Source of the DNA: Tetraselmis striata | Taxonomy: Eukaryota > Chlorophyta > Chlorodendrophyceae > Chlorodendrales > Chlorodendraceae | Assembly: GCA_006384855.1 (NCBI GenBank) | Contig: VCJN01002164.1 | Location: 1-64,000 of the forward strand | Reading direction: 5' to 3' | DNA: 64,000 bases | In this document: positions 13,401-24,885 of the stretch, in pieces | Numbering within the stretch: position 1 is the stretch's first letter | Layout: every line of letters starts with the position of its first letter | Notes under the pieces: model-generated | What the model was told of the DNA's origin: nothing | Seen by the model: only the letters and a program-made list of their open reading frames with translations | Database searches by the model: none | Translations under genes and position numbers: made by a program

Positions 13401-14239
13401 ATGGAGGGTGCTCGGGGACGAGCAGCTAAGGTACTGTTCGGTGGGTGTGCAAGTGTGCGTCAGGTAGGCGCGGCTGATGCTTTGAAAACAAAAAAGCTCG
13501 GCGCCACGCCTGGACGACTCGCGCCTCGCTATTATACATAGCGCATGTCGTATGTAGCAAAGTACCCGGCTTGCTCCGTATCCAGAGCGTAATATCCGCG
13601 TAATTGTGTTAAGCCTTGAGCCATATCCAGTATGGCGACCGTATTTAGCGTGTAAATGAGGACACATGTTCCGCCGGATGACACAGTTGTGCTCCAGGGT
13701 CGTAATTCGTCCGTAGCTACGACCCCTTCACGGGGAATGGGTCGCGTAATGAGCTTTTAATTCGACGGTACGCGTCTGCACAAGTCCAAACAGCGAGACA
13801 CGTGAATGACTACATCGGGGCTGCCGACGGCATGTAGCCCCGCAAGGGGCCGGTTGGCACACGGTGCAGCAAACTTGTCGGCTTCTCCCTGCTACCGAAC
13901 CCAAACTCAGCTACTCAACCAGCACCCACCCGCCGCCGTCACCCAGCGATACTCTCCATCCACGGTTCCTTGCCTCGCCCAATAAGGCCAACAAGCTGCC
14001 CGCATCGTACGACGGCGTCCCTGCCTGCTCGGAAGTTCAACCGTTAGCTCGACCGGCAATTTGTCGAGAGGGGCGGGTGCATCCATCTCGAGCCGGGGTG
14101 GGTTCCAACCCGCAGGACCGACACCAATATGTATACCTCTCTCGACAAGGAACATACATGGCCGAAGGCTCTCCAGGCCTGAAGTTCCTCACCTTAGACG
14201 CGCCGGACGGAGGATACCCGGGTTTCTGATAGAGACATA

Positions 14240-14542
14240 TTTAGCGAAGTCCACGGTACTTGGCTCGCTGCGGCGCGGGCTCGGCTGTACCGCGCCCATG
14301 TAGTGTGCATCGAGAAGGACCCACTAGGGAACCCAAAGCTGCGGGAAGCCTTTGTCCATCAGTTCAAGGTGTTAACGGCAATGACGCTCGTGGCTACGGC
14401 CATGATGTCCCGCTACTTACACATGAACCATCTTCGTGACACGGCGACCAATGTGCGCAGACTGAGAGAGGCTGGGACTGGGACGCCGACCTGCCTGGCG
14501 GTATGGCGGGTGGCATCGGCCCCGATTACCCACAGGCGGTAA
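14240..14542 (+). CDS. Unrecognised short open frame
   Basis: An open frame of about 100 codons includes CIEKDPLGNPKLREAFVHQF and a mildly hydrophobic stretch of Ala/Met/Thr residues. There is no clear start codon context and no family resemblance that I can name. It may be a fragment of a decayed mobile element, or chance. Confidence 0.15.
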   Translation, partial: FSEVHGTWLAAARARLYRAHVVCIEKDPLGNPKLREAFVHQFKVLTAMTLVATAMMSRYLHMNHLRDTATNVRRLREAGTGTPTCLAVWRVASAPITHRR

Positions 14543-15244
14543 GTGCAGCTGCAACACACATGGCAACTTTCTTGCCGTACCCCAACATGCTGTGGGGCGT
14601 GGACGAGCGCGAGGCCACCGGCGGGCCAGCGGCCTCCGTAATTACTCCCGTCATGCAATGGGCAGAAAGATACCGGCAGCCAAGATCTTGTTCCATGCTA
14701 GGCGAGTCACGAAATTTTGCAGTGAGACCAGCTCAAGAGATGCTCCACCCCCCTTAGGAGAGTATACTGCGGACAGATGAGGCATAGTTGATGGGCCACC
14801 AACCAAAGTGCTTCAAGAAACAGATGAGGCATAGTTGTTGCCCATAGATAGCCTGTAAAGTAGCGAGTAGCATCCACGCAGATTTGCTGCAGTAGTTTTA
14901 GCATTGTGTAACAGTCTGACAAGCCTTACCCTTATATGACTTTCCCAATTGTGTCACCTCCCTTGGCAATCCCACATACCCAACAGACTGCCCGCAGGGG
15001 CGGTTGTAAACCGCCGTCGATTTAGATAGTGGATACCTCACATCCGCCGCTGGTCAAAACCGCAAGGGGGCTAGGTTTCGGGCGGTGGGCGCTGGGTGCG
15101 CGGGGCAGCGGCGGCCGGGGCGCTGCGCAGAATTGATGAGCAGCATGATTTTGATCGATTACATTTACCAGCTACATGGAAATTCAGCTAGTAGTAGTGC
15201 ATGGTCATTGTGTTGTGTATGCACCAACATACTGCTGCGCGCAA

Positions 15245-15590
15245 ATCATGTGAGGACATGCCAAATCGGGATATTAAGTGTTGCTCGTTTGTCACTGTGT
15301 CCGGATCATCATAGAAGCAACACAGTTTCTCCTCGATGTGCTTCAGCGCGATAGAGAAGGCGTGATGCCCCCTTGCGAATGTTTGCCCCGATGACGGCCG
15401 GGGCCTCGCGCCGCATGGCCTCCATGTCCGTGATGCACGCGTGCATATTGTCGAAGCGCACCTCAAGCCCTAGGGACGCCTTGATGGACGTTTGGAAGGC
15501 GCTAAGGGCTGGCCATACGTGCTCCGGTAGGCTCACCAATAGGCGTTGAAGCGCGCCGCCCCGCGTGTGGCCTCCGGCGTGTTGCTGCAC
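15245..15590 (-). pseudogene. Unrecognised coding remnant with one frame change
   Basis: Read leftward, a frame of about 80 codons (LLVSLPEHVWPALSAFQTSI and onward) reaches GANIRKG. Protein-like sequence then continues in a different frame as HHAFSIALKHIEEKLCCFYD. The two halves join naturally if a single base is skipped near 15375. No family is recognised. Confidence 0.25.
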
Positions 15591-16588
15591 TCCTAGTACA
15601 TTACTCTAGTGTACAATCCGCACATCCTCGACTTGGTACCGATGCTAGCACATTTTCTCCTATCACCGTCGCATAACGACCATCGAATATTAGGTTGGTT
15701 ACATGGATGGCATCCAGAGAATGCACGGAAAGTAATAGGGAAGAAAATTCTACATTTAAGCAAACCGAGCATCGAATCGTTAGCGCAACATATAATCCTT
15801 AGCGGCTGTTGATACGTAGTCGGCGCTACTACGCACGTAGATAGATGCGGTCATACGGGGTCGGTTGTTATGTAATGTCATATGGCGATGATCACCACCA
15901 CCGCGGCGTATTTACCAATATGATAAAAAATCAAAATGCGGGTAAAAACGCGGATGGTATATTGAATTCATAACTCGGACCATTCTTCAAGCAAGGATTA
16001 TACCAGAACGCGGATGGAGTAATGTTGTTTACTAATAACTAGCAATTAGAATGTAATAAAATGGCGGTCAACGTCGCCGTCCCGAAAATAAGCAGCAATA
16101 CATGATGTAATGTCAAGTCGCTACACGACCATACACCCATCCACAAATCCGCACGTTATTCTGATCAAGCAAATGTTCGTATAGGAAATTATTTATTCAT
16201 CGTTCAATACTGCGGTTATAGTCAGACAACCCGAGTGGCGCGGGCATTTCGATTCGCGAGGCTACTCGTAAAAACGGTTATGCTAGCTGTTGGTGCTACT
16301 AATAACGACGCGCCGGACTTCAGGAATTCACGAGGTTTCTAGAGTGGTGGCGGCTGGCGGCTGTATGTGCTTGCCGGCTGGTTGTCGAGAGCTCCCGACC
16401 ACACAGTCCCAACTTTCCAGCACTACTTAGGTGGTGCCGGAGATTACACTATGATCATCCCTTTCGCTACACCGCTTCTCGCACTGCGGCAACCGCACAA
16501 CGCACAGGCTGTGAGGGAGCGTTTGTCGACTGGACTTCCTGCCCGTATCAGCACAACGCCGCACGCGCGGCGGTATAAGCTCGGCTCG

Positions 16589-18543
16589 GTATGCCCGACA
16601 ACGACGAAGGAAAAGGCAAAGAGCCTAAGGCGAGCGCCAACTCGTCCACCGTCTCTCCTACCCGTTTCGGTGAGGTGGATGAGGCCTCGATGGTGGATCT
16701 CGCGGCTTTGCTGCGCGACTCGCTCGCCCGTGACCCCTAGCGGCTTCGCGGCCCCACCCTTTCGGAGCCACGACGTGCGCCCGCCCCCGGCGCCAGCGCA
16801 AAGACCGCTCTCCGCTTGACGACCCGCCCCCGCGGCCGGTACCGTCATTGCGCCATCTCCCTTGTGACGGCAACCGCCATACGTGGGAGGATTGCCCCCC
16901 CTTCATTGCGCCCGGCTTCGCAATTCAGCCGGCGCCCAATCTCTCTACGACGCTGGCGCTTGCATCTCAGCGGCGGGATGAGCGCCATGTGTCAGGACCT
17001 GACCCCCCACCTTACAGACTTCATTTAGACCTTCCTCGGTGCGGCGCTTCTTACCGCTACAGCCGAGTGCGGCTCAACCATCCGCACACCTGCACATGGC
17101 GGCTCAACCAACCGCCTCCCGTACCATTCCATCAATGCGTCCGTCGGTTGTTACACTGCGTGTCACAACTGGTTCGCAACGACCAAGCTTCGCGCGTGCA
17201 CGTTACGCGCGTGACAGGCGCTACGAGCGCGAAGGGCGCGCGGGGCGGCCCCCCTACCTGAACCTAGCCCCGCAAACCTGTACTGGTGCTACTGCAAACC
17301 CGTCCAGCAACTGCCGGCCAGTCGCCGGGAATCTAACCGCTGCTGCCGAGTACTTTGCAAACAGTAGTCGCACCTCTGGAACTCTGTCGGTAAAACGACG
17401 CACTTACGTAATTGACGAACCCGAAGCTGTCGCGCCCTGGCGTGCTTCACTGCGATCTCGACTGCAGGACGCTTTCGGCTCGGACGAGCTAGGACAACGG
17501 ACACTCGACATGCTCTCCAGCTCCCTCACTGCTCAGACACTCAAGAGTTACGCCGGCAGACTGTCTCAGTTCGCGGAGTTCTGCCACGACTCCGAGAACA
17601 TCAGCCCGCTGGAGGCGACCACTGCCACTGTCGTCCGGTACGTTGCCTGGATTGGTGAACGAGCTTAGTCACTGCAACCCTACCTGTCTGCAATCAACAC
17701 GTTCTTCGAGCTGCACAACCTCGACCCAATCGCCAAGGACAGCCTACACCTCACTTCGGCAAGACGTGGATGGGCTGATGCTGCGGCAGCGCCGTCTGGA
17801 AGCGGCCCCTTTGCGAGTTCCTCTGCCTGCTGATGTATGTAGCTTACCGCTTCGTCACAAAGGCCGAGCTCATTGTGTCTGCTCCCACCCCAGAGTACCA
17901 ACACGACTTCCGAGCCCTCGTGGCCTCGGTTGTCAAGTTCATGTTCTTTGCTAGAGGGCTTACTGGCGTCTCCTGCCGAGTGCGGGATGTGCATGTCGAC
18001 GATTACAACATTACCATGCAGGTGTACCGCGAGAAGGGCCGCGCTGGACGACGGGGACGCGACGACCTGCGCGTACTTCTCCTTCCGGTGGCAGAGCACC
18101 CCCGAGTTGCACGACTCCTGCACTACTTCATCGACTCAGTACAGTCTGTCCCCCTGTTTATTGTTGCCTTGGCTGAAACAAACTTCTGGGCGGTCACCCC
18201 GAGCGAGCAGTCAAAACCTCGGACTGTCGCTACAATGTCGGACTGGCTATCTACAGCCGTCCGTCTTGTAGGTGCTGCCCCTCCCGCCGGCACTTCCTGG
18301 ACCTCTCGCTCACAGCCTTCGCAAGGGAGCAGCGTCTGCGGCTAACGCCATCGGAGTACCATTGTCCCACATTCGCTACCAAGGTGGATGGGCCACTAAC
18401 TCCGACGTCGTTCTGGACTACATCGACCCCAACGTTCTTCCTTCACCTGACGCATGGTTCTTCTTTGGCCACATCGCCCCCCTCCGCCATTTCCAAGTCC
18501 AACAGGAATCCGCAGCGGTGGCCTTCCCGGTGCCTGCTTCCTG
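16589..18543 (+). mobile_element. Tyrosine-recombinase mobile element relic with gag-like upstream region
   Basis: A gag-like frame starts at 16589 (MPDNDEGKGKEPKASAN) and shifts near 16735. It continues to a cysteine/histidine motif, CDGNRHTWEDC, that resembles half of a zinc knuckle. A recombinase follows: an N-terminal core-binding region near 17400-17780 (LTAQTLKSYAGRLSQFAEFC), a catalytic Arg region (FFARGLTGVSCRVRDVHVDD) near 17945, then HSLRKGAAS near 18310, GGWA and DYIDP near 18385-18430. These match the R...HxxR...W...Y signature of YR enzymes of DIRS/Ngaro-type and Crypton elements. There is an in-frame TAG at 17666 and at least two frame changes (about 17760 and 18300), so the copy is inactive. 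No reverse transcriptase is seen between the gag-like part and the recombinase, which argues for a Crypton-like or internally deleted element. Confidence 0.65.
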
Positions 18544-18596
18544 ACCTGGCGCTACCCCTTCTCCGTCAATCCACCGCTCTCTCCGTTCGCTCATAA

Positions 18597-18622
18597 CTGG
18601 CAAAACCAGACTCAACTTGAAA
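18597..18622 (+). repeat. Direct repeat copy 1 downstream of the recombinase relic
   Basis: A 26-base word containing CAGACTCAACTTGAAA is found again, with two differences, at 18901-18926. The spacing of 304 bases and the position just past the recombinase fit the split or terminal direct repeats of YR retroelements. No copy was seen upstream of the gag-like region. Confidence 0.6.
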
Positions 18623-18900
18623 TGATCTAAACTAGTTTATGGGGTTTCCTCCCTTGACCTAACCGCTTTTCAGCTACAAGTGTTGCTCAGTGGTACGGGA
18701 ACTAGGCACCTGTCGTTGCGCCCTTTTTGGGTGCAGCACGAGTAGACATAAAAGCAGCCACAACAGCTGAGCCTGCCATCTTCCAGTTTTCGCTGCGTTC
18801 CACGCAGCGCCCCCCTTGACTCCGTTTTCCCTCCACGCTTTCGCTAAACCATCCTGCCAATTTCGGCTCTTGACCGTGTAAAACAGCCTGCGCGACCTTT

Positions 18901-18926
18901 TTGGCAAAAACAGACTCAACTTGAAA
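18901..18926 (+). repeat. Direct repeat copy 2 downstream of the recombinase relic
   Basis: This is the second copy of the word at 18597-18622, in the same orientation. It is preceded by CCTTTTTGG, which also resembles CCTTTTTGGG at about 18720. Together they may mark the right end of the recombinase element. Confidence 0.6.
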
Positions 18927-20321
18927 CCACGTTATCGCCCGAAGAATCCCGGACGATGCCCGTTTAGGCCGCCCGTCTACTGATGAACCCGTAGCAGTAG
19001 CAGCCGTCACAAAAAAGCGCCGACCTACCACCCATGTCGCTCCCCATCGCTGCCCTACCTCTAGCTCCTCCCATGGTCAACAACCTGCACGTCGACGGGG
19101 CCTATTTGCTGGCGGGAAAGTCTACCCGCGACGCGCTAGCGGCGATGCGGGCCCACTCGCTAGGACGTTGCTCCGGTCAGCTCTCAGCGGGATAGGGACG
19201 GGTCTCGAGTGCTACAAGACGCCGCCTGATCAGGTGTATTTGAGCGAGGGACGAGCGAGGTCGGGATGCACACCCGAGAACGGTCCTAGATCACTATAGC
19301 CTAGACAGTGTTAGCGTGCAGGTCCCGCGACCATCAATGGGTGGCGACAAGCAGTGCGTCAAGCAGTTGGGCCTGTCGGGGTGGCATCACAGTCTGGGGT
19401 CGGTAACGCAGTTAACCTCCCTCGCTTTATATGTAAGGATAACACAGGGTACGTGTACGGGTAGAACGCTCGCGGCGACGACGACGCGGCGACAACTTCT
19501 GACGTACCATTCTTACATCATCCCGCGTGTGCGCGTGGCGCACGCGGCATCAAAAATCGGCAACTATCGATAAGGCAGTTCCGATTGATTGTTGTGTTAG
19601 CCCCCCCCCCCCCCCCCCCCCCCCCCTTAACTATCTTTTATTTGGTATTGCAGTACTTAGCAGAACATGCCCTCAGGTACATAAGAACTCCCACTGGCAT
19701 GACTTTTCTGAACTCTTTCAATGCATGGCTGTGTGCAGGAGGGTGTTACTTATTGCCATATGCAAGCATAAAATAACGGAGAGGGGGTGGGGCACTTTTT
19801 GGAACCATCGGCAAATTAAAGTCAGCATCAAGCCAACCCAACCATATGGTGGCCCTATCCACCCCTCTATGTAATGTTGTGCTGCCGCTAATATGTTGTA
19901 TGTTGCTGCTACTTGCTGCCATATTTGTGGCTGCTCTGCCCTCTGCTCACCCCTGCACTACGCAATGCTGCCTCCCTATCTAGCTCATGCTGCTTCTCAT
20001 CACAGTTGGCGCCCGATCACGAGCACTTGGTACCCGTCCGGCTCACAGGTTTTGCAAAGTAGGGGCAAAACCTATGTTGTAGCTGTGTCAGCATCAGTCA
20101 GGCCTCCGTCTGCATCACCTGCCCATCAGCGCAATGCATCATCACGAGCGGGCGCAACCTAGCAGGGCGAAACATTAAGATAAGGCACGGGGAAGAGAAG
20201 GCGGGGTGCAGAGATGGCCGCAAGCCTCACTCGAGCGATGACCATGCGCACACGACGCATAAGTTGGGGATGTTCTCCCAGGCAAGCATGGTTCTACTTC
20301 TTGTCATTAGCCTCCGAGACC
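18927..20321. other. Intergenic stretch, nothing recognised
   Basis: No coding frame with family resemblance is present. A C run of about 26 lies at 19601-19626. The frames crossing it are low-complexity artefacts. Confidence 0.4.
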
Positions 20322-20441
20322 GTTTCGTAATAATTACACTCTAGTGACCCGTAAGTAATCGCAAATTTCCCACGAAATGGGCGTGTAATCGCCGTATCTA
20401 CCGTGTAATCGCCACTTTTCTACTTTGTTCGGTAGTGGCGG
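20322..20441 (+). repeat. Dispersed repeat of about 115 bp, copy 1
   Basis: It shares a long, mostly collinear match with 22641-22751 in the same orientation. Both copies contain TTACACT, CCCGTAA, a GAAATGGGC or GGAATGGGC core, TGTAATCGC and the run TCGCCACTTTTCT, followed by a GGTAGT word. Differences are mainly small indels. It could be an end of a DNA transposon or a short non-autonomous element. Confidence 0.7.
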
Positions 20442-20453
20442 AGTTTTACGACA

Positions 20454-20955
20454 TTGCGGCTGACGAGACAAAGCTGCCTCCTGACCGAAAAAGAACCCCG
20501 GGGCTACGCTGGACTAGTATCGCCTCTTGTTTTGCTATGCTTCTACGATGTAGTGGCGAACGCGGCCCTCAGCGAGGCGGCATCGGCGATTGAAGAAGCG
20601 GCTAGCCAAGAACTCCCCCCTAGTTGCGCGTCGGACGTTGGTGTCCTTAAGGCTGCAATAACCTTCGCCGCCAACAACCAATACCGCCGCGACTTTCCTC
20701 GCCTACTTCCTCCGTCTCAAAGTGGCGGCCGATGCGGACGTGGGGGGCAAGACGCTCGCCGAGATTACACGCACTTGCCTCTTCCGGCCCTGCTACGCTG
20801 ACTACGGTTCGCCATCAATAATGGCGGCGCTCCGAGAGGAGCTTCTCCAACGACACGTCAACTACACAGTCACAGCCGCGGCGAAGGCGGCCGTCAACCA
20901 ACGCTTTGGGGGCGCCCTCACCGACGAAGGGCCCACCACCAAGCCCCGCCGCTGA
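20454..20955 (+). pseudogene. Unrecognised coding remnant beside the 115-bp repeat
   Basis: A first frame gives NAALSEAASAIEEAASQELP, and a second frame from about 20672 gives FLAYFLRLKVAADADVGGKT and runs to a TGA at 20953. A single frame change near 20660-20690 would join them into one acidic, Ala-rich protein of about 160 residues. No family is recognised. Its place directly after the dispersed repeat suggests that it belongs to a mobile element. Confidence 0.25.
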
Positions 20956-21020
20956 CCCCGCCGCCCACACGCCTCGCCCGACGACCCCAAGCATCACCCC
21001 AAGCCCAAGCCCGGCACGCC

Positions 21021-21045
21021 TTTAGGGTTTAGCGTTTAGGGTTTA
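21021..21045 (+). repeat. Short interstitial TTTAGGG telomere-type units
   Basis: Two exact TTTAGGG units separated by TTTAGCG are followed by TTTAA. TTTAGGG is the plant-type telomere unit, also used by many green algae. The block is far too short to be a telomere and may be a repair scar or chance. Confidence 0.5.
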
Positions 21046-22229
21046 ATTGATTATTACCATGTCGAACAAATTGGCACCGCAGGATGGCGGCTCTTTCGGG
21101 ATGTTGTTTCACGCTTTCACGGAGAGGCGGGGGATGAGCAACTCTTATTCAATACGTGACGGGCGAAACCCTCGATATGATATTCTAAAAAGCACTAGTT
21201 AGGGTTTCAGGGACGGGGTCGCCATTTACCTTGCACCTATAGGTGAGCTCAGCAAAGTGAAGTTACTTAGGACAAGAAAATCTACCCCTATAGGAGTCAA
21301 AATCTGCCGTTGTCCCAACTTGAATCCTTGTCTTGGGGTGGCTTGTCTCTACCATCGCATTTTAGGAAATTTCAGACAATCTGTTATTTATGTAGGTTTT
21401 CCAGTAGGGACAGCGGCATTTTCGGAAGCAATTGCGCTGGCCTTGGGGTCGCCGAGTTTCTAGTGCGGATCATGAGTAGTCTTTCCATCATGAGTAGTTT
21501 CACCCCCTCTTGCGGATCAACCCCCTCGTTCCCTTCATCGCACGATTTAGGCTGCATTTCATTTTCGGCCGTAAGCGTAGTCGCAAATATTCGTACGGGG
21601 ACTAAAATGCCCGTAGGAACTGCAAATTAGGCGTGTTTACGGTTGCGGCCGGCACCGTGATATGTGACATCCCAGTATCCGCAACCGCAACCGCAACCGC
21701 GATTCGTTTTTGAATATTTTGAAAAGAAAAGGCGCGGATGAACGGGCGGCTGCTGAGATCTCGCCCCCTCTCCCCCACCAGCACTGGGTTGATCACCGTC
21801 CCGTGCGTATTCCAGCGCAGCCCGCTCGGGGAGCTCAAACTACCTCAACATGCCCATATACTCCAAGCTCGCGTTGGGCGATGGCCACGGTGTGATGGCT
21901 GCCATTGTGGCGGGAATTGCCGCCGTCGCGCTTGTGAAAGAACGGCGCGACAAGGCTCGCGCGCGTCAAGCTCTCAATGCCGAGCGCGGACGGGGACCTG
22001 CCCGTGTTGCGACTACTCGGAGGAGCCCTTGCGTTCGGTATGTCAGCGTGCAAGGAGGTGCCTCTCGCCGCATGCGCCCGAAGTTCACGCAGTAGTATCA
22101 GAATTATAAAGACAACGCTGAGCATCTGGCGAGTGGCGAGACAGCGATCTTCCTGGAGAAGTTCCGCAACAATTGTAATTCACCTTCCCTTTCCACATCA
22201 TCAAATCTTGCCAAACCACCGAATAGCTA

Positions 22230-22622
22230 CATCATGGCAGCAACATGCTTGCTGCTCTAAAAACGTATACAGATGCAGCAGGGCCGCATCATGCTCGCTA
22301 TATAAACGGACCTAGCTGCAGCAAGGCAACACCATGATTGCAGTATAAACTGATACATCTCCGTCAGGGCAGCTAACAGCATGCTCGCTGTATAATTGAT
22401 ACACGTGCAGCAGCATGATCGCTCAAAAAAATGATACAGATGCGGCAGGGCAGCAGCATGATTGCTCTATAAACGGATACAACTGCAGCAAGGCAACTGC
22501 CTGATCGTTGTAGAGACTGATACAACTTCATCAAGGCAGCATCATGCTCGCTATATAAACGGATCCAGCTGCAGCAAGGCAACAACATGATCGCTGTATA
22601 AACTGATAAAAGGTGCAGCACT
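22230..22622 (+). repeat. 43-bp tandem repeat array 1 (about 9 units)
   Basis: Units of about 43 bases start with GCAGCAGCATGATCGCT-type words and alternate between three variants: one with CTCAAAAAAATGATACAG, one with TATAAACGGAT and CAGCTGCAGCAAG, and one with GTATAAACTGATA. The array ends 18 bases before copy 2 of the 115-bp dispersed repeat. Minus-strand frames rich in Leu, Cys and Tyr across it are repeat artefacts. Confidence 0.85.
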
Positions 22623-22640
22623 AGTAGCCTCCCAGCCTTT

Positions 22641-22751
22641 CTCGTAATTACACTGTAATGGCCCGTAATCGCGATTTTTCCACGGAATGGGCATGTAATC
22701 GCAGTACATACCGTGTCATCGCCACTTTTCTGCTATGCTTGGTAGTCGCTA
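22641..22751 (+). repeat. Dispersed repeat of about 115 bp, copy 2
   Basis: This is the second copy of the sequence at 20322-20441, in the same orientation. It abuts the right edge of the first 43-bp tandem array, so the array and the repeat may belong to one composite element. Confidence 0.7.
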
Positions 22752-24885
22752 TGAAGTCCCCAGCGGGCCCGCCTTTCGTAGTTTCTACCAGTACCATGTC
22801 GTGCCGTCCCCGTAGTACATCGGACCCACATCGCGCCTCGCGTGGTTACCCATAATCTTTGGGACTTCCGCCATGCTGTACTTTAACGCCTCACAATAAG
22901 CTCCGTGACGACTTGCATCGGCCAACGCCCAACGGCATCGTAGGGCTCAAACCGGCTGATTTTTTACAAGTGCGGGCGGGCAGCTAATAACCATCGCAGC
23001 AGCGCCAGTGAGTAGCTCCTACCCACCCCCACATGCTGCGAGCCGCCGGCGCCAAGTACCGGTGTGCCATGGGGCGTCGCAACTCCAAGCGCCGTATTCC
23101 TGAGGGCAAGGAGGGCTGGACGCCTTCTCACGGCTAACTGTAGGGTACCGGTATCGGCACATTAGTAGCCCTCGCCGCGGCCCGCATAACTGTATGCTTA
23201 CGCGACGCACCGGAACAGTCAGTTGGCGATCACCACCCAGCCCTCGCCCGCCGCTCGTGGGGCGACCATACACGGTTCGGTCACTCAAGGCCCGGCACAA
23301 CGTCTCGAGGACACTAAAGCCTGCCGCCACGGTGGATTTCGCCATCATCCAGGCGGAGCACGGCCGAAGCTTGTCAGGTGAGCGCGGGCGAGTCACAGTG
23401 CGCACTCGACTTTCTGGCTACCTGCGACCCTCCTCCTCTCGCCGTCAAAGTGATCCATGGACCAGATCCGGCACCCGCCCTAGTCAAACTTCAGAATACG
23501 GCAATATAGAACCATATCAAAGTTTCTGCCGGTCAGAAAATGTGTCGACCCCCCTGTGTGATATGTAATGTGTGCATATATGTTGCTGTGTGCGGGTGCA
23601 TTATGTCTGGTTCTTGGCGATGCGTGCGCTGCGCCGCTAAGCGACTCAACGACCTACCCCCCGCGCACGGCGGCCGATGCACGGCCAGCGACTCCCCCCG
23701 TAGTGTCCGGACCGTTTTGAGCGACGAGCGGGCGTGCAGAGCGGAGCTTGCCTACGTGATTCACCGGAGGTTAAGGGCGCCGAGGGCGTTGGGAGTGACG
23801 CGCTGGACGGTGCCCATGCTCAACTCCTTTCACCAGACCTTCTCGCGCAGGTCTGGTGACAGCGTACGGCGTACGGCGCCACCGGTCTGGTACCTGACCG
23901 GTGGCGCCGTACGCCGAGACTGCTGCGCAGAGCACTCCGGGTGGAAGCACTTGCCTACACGAAAGATCCCAGGTTATACTTAGGCGCACTGCTTTCTCGA
24001 CTGAGGATTTTCAGCCGCAGAGGACCCGTGACAGTTCCAAAGGTGGTAGGGGGGAGGGCAAGCCACCAGCTTGGTGGAGGATGGAATGCTTCCCTACTAC
24101 GGGTATCCCTGTCCCGCTAGCGAAGTTAATAATTGTTGAGCGACGACTGGGTGGTGTGGGTGAAAGGTACTGTGAGTAGTCGGCGGGTGGGTGACTTGAC
24201 TGCGTAGCGGATCATAATTTCACAGTCGCTGACCGCCCCGTGCTGCGTTACTTTTTGATGTTGCTCCTGCAGCTAAGGACAAGGCAGTGATGCCATCGCT
24301 GTCTTTGACGAATGTTGGCCGCACGGCACTCAGATTCCTTAGGCTAGCTCGAGGTCTGCGAGGTGACGCCGCACTACTGGGAAGCCGCAGGTGAGTCGCG
24401 TTTGTTTTCCCACTTGTTCGATTACACAGCCACCGCCGTTGCGACAAGCAATCAACACGCATATTGACTTTCGCAGTTGCTGTGTCAGACCCCCGACGTC
24501 GACAGCTGACGTCGATGAGGGCGGTAGCCCGGAGCCCCCGGCCAAGAAGGCCAAGCAGCCCGCCAAGCCGGCGGCTGGAGGGCCGGGGTGGTGCCGGGGA
24601 CAGGGCGGGCGGTGGGGTGCTCGGGTCGCGGGCCGGCCGCCGGGCCGCCGTAGCCTCCACCCGCGAGCAGCAGGCCGGCCGCAAAGGCGGTCCCGGTCAA
24701 AATCGGATGTAAATAATTTATTCCGTCCGCCCACTGCGGCGCGCCTCGCCGCCCACTGCCGCGCGCCCGCTCACTGGGTGTGCCGCGCGCGCTGTAGCGG
24801 ATTAGGCCAGAGCGCAGCGAGATTGTCGGGCCTCCGGGGGCAATTGCAAAAATAGTCATTCTCGGAAATGATGAGTGTATATAGA
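22752..24885. other. Region between the two tandem arrays, no gene recognised
   Basis: Several frames of 80-150 codons exist on both strands without family resemblance. A plus-strand piece near 24500-24580 encodes EGGSPEPPAKKAKQPAKPA, which looks like a basic nuclear-localisation tract. The nested hairpins at 23831-23916 are listed separately. Lying between two copies of the same 43-bp array, this may be the body of a large decayed element. Confidence 0.35.
23831..23916. repeat. Two adjacent perfect hairpins
   Basis: Arms of 9 bases (CACCAGACC at 23831-23839 and its complement at 23850-23858) form a first hairpin. Eight bases later, perfect 20-base arms at 23867-23886 and 23897-23916, with a 10-base loop, form a second one. 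The longer arm is built from CGGCGTACGG and CGCCACCGGT. Confidence 0.85.

Larger units (their letters stand above)
11831..16588. other. Accessory region with only unrecognised coding fragments
   Basis: I recognise no complete gene here. A 57-base G-rich homopolymer block (about 12929-13001) is responsible for the poly-Gly or poly-Pro content of frames crossing it. Protein-like but frame-broken fragments lie at about 12990-13400 (minus), 14240-14542 (plus) and 15245-15590 (minus); they are listed separately. Roughly 15830-16330 is AT-richer and has no convincing frame. Its position between two retroelement relics suggests decayed mobile DNA. Confidence 0.4.

Noticed and set aside
12618-13541. 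307-codon plus-strand frame with a Gly-rich centre
   Set aside because: The Gly run comes entirely from a G homopolymer, no domain is recognisable, and protein-like sequence also occurs on the opposite strand.
21021-21045. Telomere or chromosome fusion point
   Set aside because: Only two exact TTTAGGG units are present, which is too short for a telomere remnant to be argued.
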